A stretch of 9,828 nucleotides of DNA from Cocleimonas sp. GTDB taxonomy: Bacteria > Pseudomonadota > Gammaproteobacteria > Thiotrichales > Thiotrichaceae. The position numbers were made by a program, and so were the translations under genes. Every line of letters begins with the position of its first letter. The first letter of the stretch is position 1. Below are positions 6,479-9,828 of the stretch, piece after piece. Under the pieces are notes generated by a model. That model did not search any database and was not told the DNA's origin. It saw only the letters and a program-made list of their open reading frames with translations. Location: positions 1-9,828 of the forward strand of contig JAGLBQ010000007.1 in the NCBI GenBank assembly GCA_023146675.1. The letters run 5' to 3'.

Positions 6479-8362
6479 CTAATTTTTGAATTTATTGATG
6501 TCTTGACCCGCCATTGCGGTGCGAATATTACCATCCATGCGTCGCGCAACATAAAATGCAGCAGCGGACTCCATCGCTTTAATGGCTGTTTCTATCGCCT
6601 CTGTTGTTCCTGATTCTTTTTCAGCAAGTAAAACAGTACGTACATCTAACAGCGTCTTTTTCTCATCATCTGATAATAACGCATCGCCATCACTTGCCAT
6701 TGCGGAGTCTAAAGCTTCCAGTGTTCTATCCGCCTCTACTTGCTGTTCACGCAATTTACGCGCTTCCATATCCGCCTTTGCATTCGTCATGGAGTCAGTA
6801 ATCATGGTCTCAATTTCTAAATCACTGAGTCCATAAGATGGCTTCACTTCAATTTTTGCTTTCGCTCCTGTTGTCTGCTCTTCTGCGCTAACATTTAGCA
6901 GCCCATCTGCATCCACTTGAAAGGTCACTTTAATTCTTGCAGCACCTGCTACCATTGCAGGAATATCTCGCAAGGTAAATTTGGCTAAGGAACGATTTTC
7001 TTCAACTGTTTCGCGCTCACCTTGCAAGACGTGAATGGTCATTGCATTTTGATTATCTTTGAAGGTAGTAAACTCTTGCGCTTTAGCGACAGGAATAGTG
7101 GTATTGCGCGCGATAACCTTTTCTACCAGCCCACCATACGTTTCTAACCCTAATGATAATGGAATAATATCAAGCAATAGCATGTCACTATCGGGCTTAT
7201 TACCTGCTAATAAATCAGCCTGAATTGCTGCACCTACCGCGACAACTTTATCAGGGTCAATATCAACCAAGGGGGGTTGCTCAAAAAACTCACCAACACG
7301 TTCACGGATAATGGGCATACGCGTAGAACCACCGACCATGACCACATCCATGATGTCATCTTTATCCAGCTCTGCATCACGCAAAGCACGCCGACAGGCA
7401 AACAGGGTTTTCTTTATTAAGGGCTCGACTAATTCTACAAATTGATCATGACTGAAAGACTCTTCAAAACCATCAACAGAAACCATCACCGTTTCAGCAT
7501 GACTTAATGCTTCTTTCACTCGACGTGCTTCAATAAGTATTTGGCGGAGTTTTTTTGCATTTTTTTGATCATTAACTGCTTGATTTTCACCTAGCTGCTG
7601 TAAAATCCATTCAGCAATAACATGGTCAAAATCATCACCCCCTAAGGCTGAGTCCCCCCCTGTTGCCAAAACTTCAAACACACCTCGGTTTAGGCGCAAA
7701 ATGGAAATATCAAATGTACCGCCACCCAAGTCATAAACTGCTATGATTTTTTCATCAACACACTCACCTTGGTCTAAACCATAGGCAACAGCAGCAGCAG
7801 TTGGCTCATTCAGTAAACGGTAGACATTCAAATCAGCTAAGCGAGCGGCATCTTTAGTGGCTTGGCGTTGCGCATCATCAAAATAAGCGGGTACAGTAAC
7901 CACCACACCGTTAAGTTCGCCACCTAAAGCATCTTCAGCGCGTGCTTTTAATGTTTTTAATATTTCGGCGGATATTTCAATGGCAGATTTATCACCACTA
8001 AGGGTACGGATTTTGGGGACAGCAGAAGTGTCATCTGCAAATTCATAGGGCAAGACACCCGCCAGTGTATTCATATCCTCTACGCCGCGCCCTAATAAGC
8101 GCTTTGCAGATGCGATAGTGTTTTTATAATCATCAATAAGTGCAGCTTGTGCTGATTGACCCACACTCACCGAACCATCTTGTAAATAACGCACAATAGA
8201 CGGTAATAAATGCTCACCATCTGAATCAGCCAATGTTGTAGCATCACCACTACGCACTGTCGCAATTAATGAATTAGTCGTTCCTAGATCAATCCCAGCT
8301 GCTAAACGGTGCTGATGAGGCGCCGTTGACATGCCAGGTTCAGATATTTGTAATAGAGCCAT
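6479..8362 (-). CDS. hscA: Hsp70-family chaperone HscA (Hsc66)
   Basis: Specialised Hsp70 ATPase that, with HscB, binds the LPPVK motif of IscU and drives transfer of the finished Fe-S cluster to target proteins. The 627 residues compare with 616 in E. coli. The N-terminus MALLQISEPGMSTAPHQHRLAAGIDLGTTNS is almost that of E. coli HscA, which fixes the ATG at 8362 even though no Shine-Dalgarno is visible (the preceding bases are CCAAAATACCT). Nucleotide-binding motifs are GIDLGTTNS (23-31), VYDLGGGTFDIS (209-220) and VVMVGGSTRMP (340-350). The interdomain linker DMLLLDIIPLSLGLET is at 393-408, followed by the beta-sandwich substrate domain (to about 510) and a helical lid ending FYVARRMDGNIRTAMAG. 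It is separated from hscB by 130 bp that contain a hairpin repeat. Confidence 0.97.
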   Translation of the reverse strand: MALLQISEPGMSTAPHQHRLAAGIDLGTTNSLIATVRSGDATTLADSDGEHLLPSIVRYLQDGSVSVGQSAQAALIDDYKNTIASAKRLLGRGVEDMNTLAGVLPYEFADDTSAVPKIRTLSGDKSAIEISAEILKTLKARAEDALGGELNGVVVTVPAYFDDAQRQATKDAARLADLNVYRLLNEPTAAAVAYGLDQGECVDEKIIAVYDLGGGTFDISILRLNRGVFEVLATGGDSALGGDDFDHVIAEWILQQLGENQAVNDQKNAKKLRQILIEARRVKEALSHAETVMVSVDGFEESFSHDQFVELVEPLIKKTLFACRRALRDAELDKDDIMDVVMVGGSTRMPIIRERVGEFFEQPPLVDIDPDKVVAVGAAIQADLLAGNKPDSDMLLLDIIPLSLGLETYGGLVEKVIARNTTIPVAKAQEFTTFKDNQNAMTIHVLQGERETVEENRSLAKFTLRDIPAMVAGAARIKVTFQVDADGLLNVSAEEQTTGAKAKIEVKPSYGLSDLEIETMITDSMTNAKADMEARKLREQQVEADRTLEALDSAMASDGDALLSDDEKKTLLDVRTVLLAEKESGTTEAIETAIKAMESAAAFYVARRMDGNIRTAMAGQDINKFKN

Positions 8363-8370
8363 AGGTATTT

Positions 8371-8402
8371 TGGTAGATTAATTTTTAAGTTAATTTCTAC
8401 CA
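8371..8402 (-). promoter_or_regulatory. Stem-loop just upstream of the hscA start
   Basis: TGGTAGA (8371-8377) and TCTACCA (8396-8402) are exact inverted copies. TTAA (8378-8381) pairs with TTAA (8390-8393) inside, with a two-base bulge and an 8-nt loop. The structure ends 8 bases before the hscA ATG. It shares bases 8399-8402 with the longer repeat hairpin, so the two cannot form fully together. A role in hscA translation is speculation. Confidence 0.4.
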
Positions 8403-8467
8403 CGAAATACACAGAACAAAAAAAAATATTTAAGAGGTTTTTCCGTGTACTCCGTATATTCCGTGGT
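8399..8467 (-). repeat. Long hairpin repeat built of 9-nt ACGGA units, between hscB and hscA
   Basis: The arms 8399-8418 and 8448-8467 form a 20-bp stem around an A/T-rich loop that includes nine A residues (8418-8426). On the lower strand the outer arm reads as three 9-nt steps: ACGGAATAT (8464-8456), ACGGAGTAC (8455-8447) and ACGGAAAAA (8446-8438). In lower-strand RNA, the direction of the isc operon, all 20 positions pair, five as G-U wobbles; in upper-strand RNA those five are A-C mismatches. A further run, 8421-8425 with 8438-8442 (A5/T5), can extend the structure. The CCACGGAATACACGGA-like sequence is, from memory, a dispersed repeat in various proteobacteria. A non-autonomous palindromic element is the likely nature. 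Confidence 0.7.
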
Positions 8468-8492
8468 TCCAATCTTTATTTAGGACTGAAGA

Positions 8493-9038
8493 TTATGCAA
8501 ACATTTCATCTTCCAGTTTTTCTTGCAAGCGTTTTACCTCATCACTAAGACGTTCGTAAAACTTCATTTTAAGTACTGCATCTTTTGCTAGTTCCAACTG
8601 ATCTGCTTCCAAGTTCTGTTGAAAATTATCTTCTAAGGCTTGCTTATCTTGCTTCACTTGCTGACCAATTTTATCGACCTGATCTAAGGCATCATTTGCC
8701 TCAATGGCGGCTTCTAGCGCCTCGCGTGTTTCCATTTGAGCCATTAAAAACGGCATATCATGGGTACTATCACAGAGTTCAAAGTCTACATCTTTCAGTT
8801 CTAATAGGTATTGCGCACGCAAACGGGGGGATTTTAGTGCTTCATTGGCTTCATTAATATAGCCTGTGGTTTGAACCGCGACACGACGTTCTTGATCACT
8901 TTCGTTAACAAAGCGGTCTGGATGATATTTAGCTTGTAATTCGCGAAAATTACGCGCTAATAACGACCTATCAAGAGAAAATTGAGCAGACAGGGAGAAT
9001 AATTCAAAATAGTTTTGAGTAAAATTTAAAGACATCAT
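8493..9038 (-). CDS. hscB: J-domain co-chaperone HscB (Hsc20)
   Basis: J-type co-chaperone that delivers IscU to HscA and stimulates HscA's ATPase. The 181 residues (E. coli 171) show the N-terminal J domain: NYFELFSLSAQFSLDRSLLARNFRELQAKYHPDRF, with the obligatory H39-P40-D41. It continues with NESDQERRVAVQTTGYINEANEALKSPRLRAQYLL, and then the C-terminal helical IscU-binding domain (about 90-181: DMPFLMAQMETREALEAA onward). The first ATG (9038) overlaps the iscA stop as TAATG, giving translational coupling. A second ATG immediately follows and could equally be used; the difference is one residue. There is no strong ribosome site. It is followed by an unusual 130-bp spacer before its partner hscA. 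Confidence 0.96.
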   Translation of the reverse strand: MMSLNFTQNYFELFSLSAQFSLDRSLLARNFRELQAKYHPDRFVNESDQERRVAVQTTGYINEANEALKSPRLRAQYLLELKDVDFELCDSTHDMPFLMAQMETREALEAAIEANDALDQVDKIGQQVKQDKQALEDNFQQNLEADQLELAKDAVLKMKFYERLSDEVKRLQEKLEDEMFA

Positions 9039-9361
9039 TAAACCGTGAAACTCTCACCACAACCACAACTACCACTCTCATTAGGATTAGAGAATTTAAA
9101 ACCTTCGCTAAGCCCTTCTTTTTGAAAGTCCATTTCAGTGCCATCAAGATAAACAAGACTTTTTGGATCTATGATGATCTTTACACCATACGATTCAAAT
9201 ATCTCATCATGGTCATCCATTTCATCAACAAATTCCATCACATACGCCATGCCAGAACAACCGTGTGTTTTAACACCCAAACGTAAACCAATACCTTTTC
9301 CTCGATTTTCTAGAAAGGATTTAACCCGCTGTGCAGCTACTTCAGTTAATGAGATTGACAT
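9038..9361 (-). CDS. iscA: A-type Fe-S carrier protein IscA
   Basis: A-type carrier that holds Fe-S clusters (and iron in vitro) and passes them to apoproteins. The 107 residues equal the E. coli length. The three conserved metal-ligand cysteines are exactly placed: C35 (VKTHGCSGMAY), C99 and C101 (SGSCGCGESF). The N-terminus MSISLTEVAAQRVKSFLENRGKGIGLRLGV is typical. The IscA name rather than ErpA or SufA rests mainly on its place between iscU and hscB. The ATG at 9361 has a good AAGG Shine-Dalgarno about eight bases upstream. The stop overlaps the hscB start by one base. It is preceded by an unusually long 165-bp spacer from iscU. Confidence 0.96.
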   Translation of the reverse strand: MSISLTEVAAQRVKSFLENRGKGIGLRLGVKTHGCSGMAYVMEFVDEMDDHDEIFESYGVKIIIDPKSLVYLDGTEMDFQKEGLSEGFKFSNPNESGSCGCGESFTV

Positions 9362-9526
9362 AAAAACACCTTAATCATGTATTAATAATTGGCAAGGTTG
9401 ATAAAAAATGGCATCTATTATATTTCCATTATTCTAAATCACAGGGAAAATATTATACCCTACGCTATAACATGCCGCAGGTGATGCTATCGCTTATCTA
9501 CCCCCTACCTATTTATCATCATTATT
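9362..9526 (-). promoter_or_regulatory. iscU-iscA spacer with possible internal promoter and hairpin
   Basis: On the lower strand a perfect TATAAT lies at 9457-9452, about 90 bases before iscA. The hexamer 17 bases further upstream (CTGCGG) is a poor -35, and there is no extended -10 TG, so the promoter is only a candidate. Just upstream of the box, 9464-9473 and 9484-9493 form an imperfect stem (8 of 10 pairs, one more as G-U in lower-strand RNA). No T-tract follows, so it is not a clear terminator. No IscR-type site was recognised. Confidence 0.35.
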
Positions 9527-9828
9527 TTATTGCTTAGACTGGTAATCATCTATTGCCGCTTTAATGGCATCTTCTGCCAAGACAGAGCAATGAACCTTTA
9601 CAGGCGGTAACTCTAGCTCTTCTGCAATTTCTGTATTTTTGATTTCTTTTGCTTCATCTAGCGTTTTGCCTTTTACCCATTCCGTTAATAGGCTTGATGA
9701 GGCAATGGCTGATCCGCAACCATAAGTTTTGAATTTTGCATCTTTGATAATGCCATCCTCATCAACTTGGATTTGCAACTTCATCACATCACCACAAGCA
9801 GGTGCTCCGACCATACCCGTGCCAATAT
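9527..9828 (-). CDS. iscU: Fe-S cluster scaffold IscU (5' end cut by window edge)
   Basis: Scaffold protein on which IscS-derived sulfur and iron are assembled into a [2Fe-2S] cluster. The reading frame stays open through the right edge: before the ATG at 9814 it reads I-G-T-G, matching the family block VGSGMVGAPACGD. The 99 visible residues are therefore a fragment, and about 26 N-terminal residues lie outside the window; 9814 is not the real start. The cluster-ligand cysteines are all seen, in PACGD, TYGCGSA and VHCSVLAED (C37, C63, C106 in E. coli numbering), together with the D39-equivalent aspartate. The HscA recognition motif LPPVK is intact (ELPPVKVHC). The order iscU before iscA is canonical, and iscS (and perhaps iscR) would be expected further right. 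Confidence 0.97.
   Translation of the reverse strand, partial: IGTGMVGAPACGDVMKLQIQVDEDGIIKDAKFKTYGCGSAIASSSLLTEWVKGKTLDEAKEIKNTEIAEELELPPVKVHCSVLAEDAIKAAIDDYQSKQ

Noticed and set aside
6469..6552. Upstream in-frame extension of fdx to an ATG at 6552
   Set aside because: The extra 28 residues lie within the hscA 3' coding end, do not resemble Isc ferredoxin N-termini, and the ATG at 6468 gives the exact family length with an AGG ahead of it.
6582..6836. Open frames antisense to hscA (also others opposite glgP, the amidase and hscB)
   Set aside because: They lie inside clearly coding, conserved genes, have no recognisable product or ribosome site, and are low-complexity shadow translations.
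8438..8464. The three 9-nt steps as a CRISPR or iteron array
   Set aside because: There are no spacers and only three short degenerate units forming one arm of a palindrome; it fits a hairpin repeat better.
9527..9814. A complete 95-residue IscU starting at 9814
   Set aside because: The frame is open to the window edge and the upstream codons (I-G-T-G) match the conserved sequence before this methionine, so the true start is outside the window.

Overview
The window is a stretch of ordinary chromosome from an AT-rich bacterium, most likely a gammaproteobacterium. The main evidence is the lower-strand cluster in the order iscU, iscA, hscB, hscA, fdx, iscX. This is the housekeeping Isc iron-sulfur operon of gamma/betaproteobacteria, and its proteins read as close relatives of the E. 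coli ones: the HscA N-terminus is nearly the same and the IscU core is almost superimposable. RNase G next to a nitrilase-fold amidase is also a common gammaproteobacterial neighbourhood. I cannot fix the genus. An environmental lineage such as Methylococcales or Thiotrichales would fit the low GC and the repeat types, but that is a guess.

Left part, upper strand (1-5817). A full-length glycogen/alpha-glucan phosphorylase gene (glgP) comes first. A 366-bp gene-free gap follows, holding a GAGTC-type palindrome and other hairpins that may be the decayed end of a mobile element. Then come ribonuclease G (rng), a carbon-nitrogen hydrolase with a TTG start, and a small unassigned protein with HAD-phosphatase-like motifs. 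Rng, the hydrolase and the HAD-like gene lie close enough together to be one transcription unit, with a strong hairpin between rng and the hydrolase.

Right part, lower strand (5919-9828). This is the isc operon, converging on the upper-strand genes. IscU (cut by the window's right edge) is the scaffold on which the 2Fe-2S cluster is built. IscA is an A-type carrier. The HscB/HscA co-chaperone pair releases the cluster from IscU through its LPPVK motif. Fdx supplies electrons, and IscX is the small iron/IscS-binding regulator. IscS and IscR would be expected just beyond the right edge.

The coding content is conserved and complete. The unusual material is between genes: a 165-bp spacer between iscU and iscA with a TATAAT box and a hairpin, and a 130-bp spacer between hscB and hscA holding a long inverted repeat made of 9-nt units. 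I found no CRISPR array, tRNA, rRNA, intact insertion sequence or defence system, and no clear sign of a previously undescribed system.
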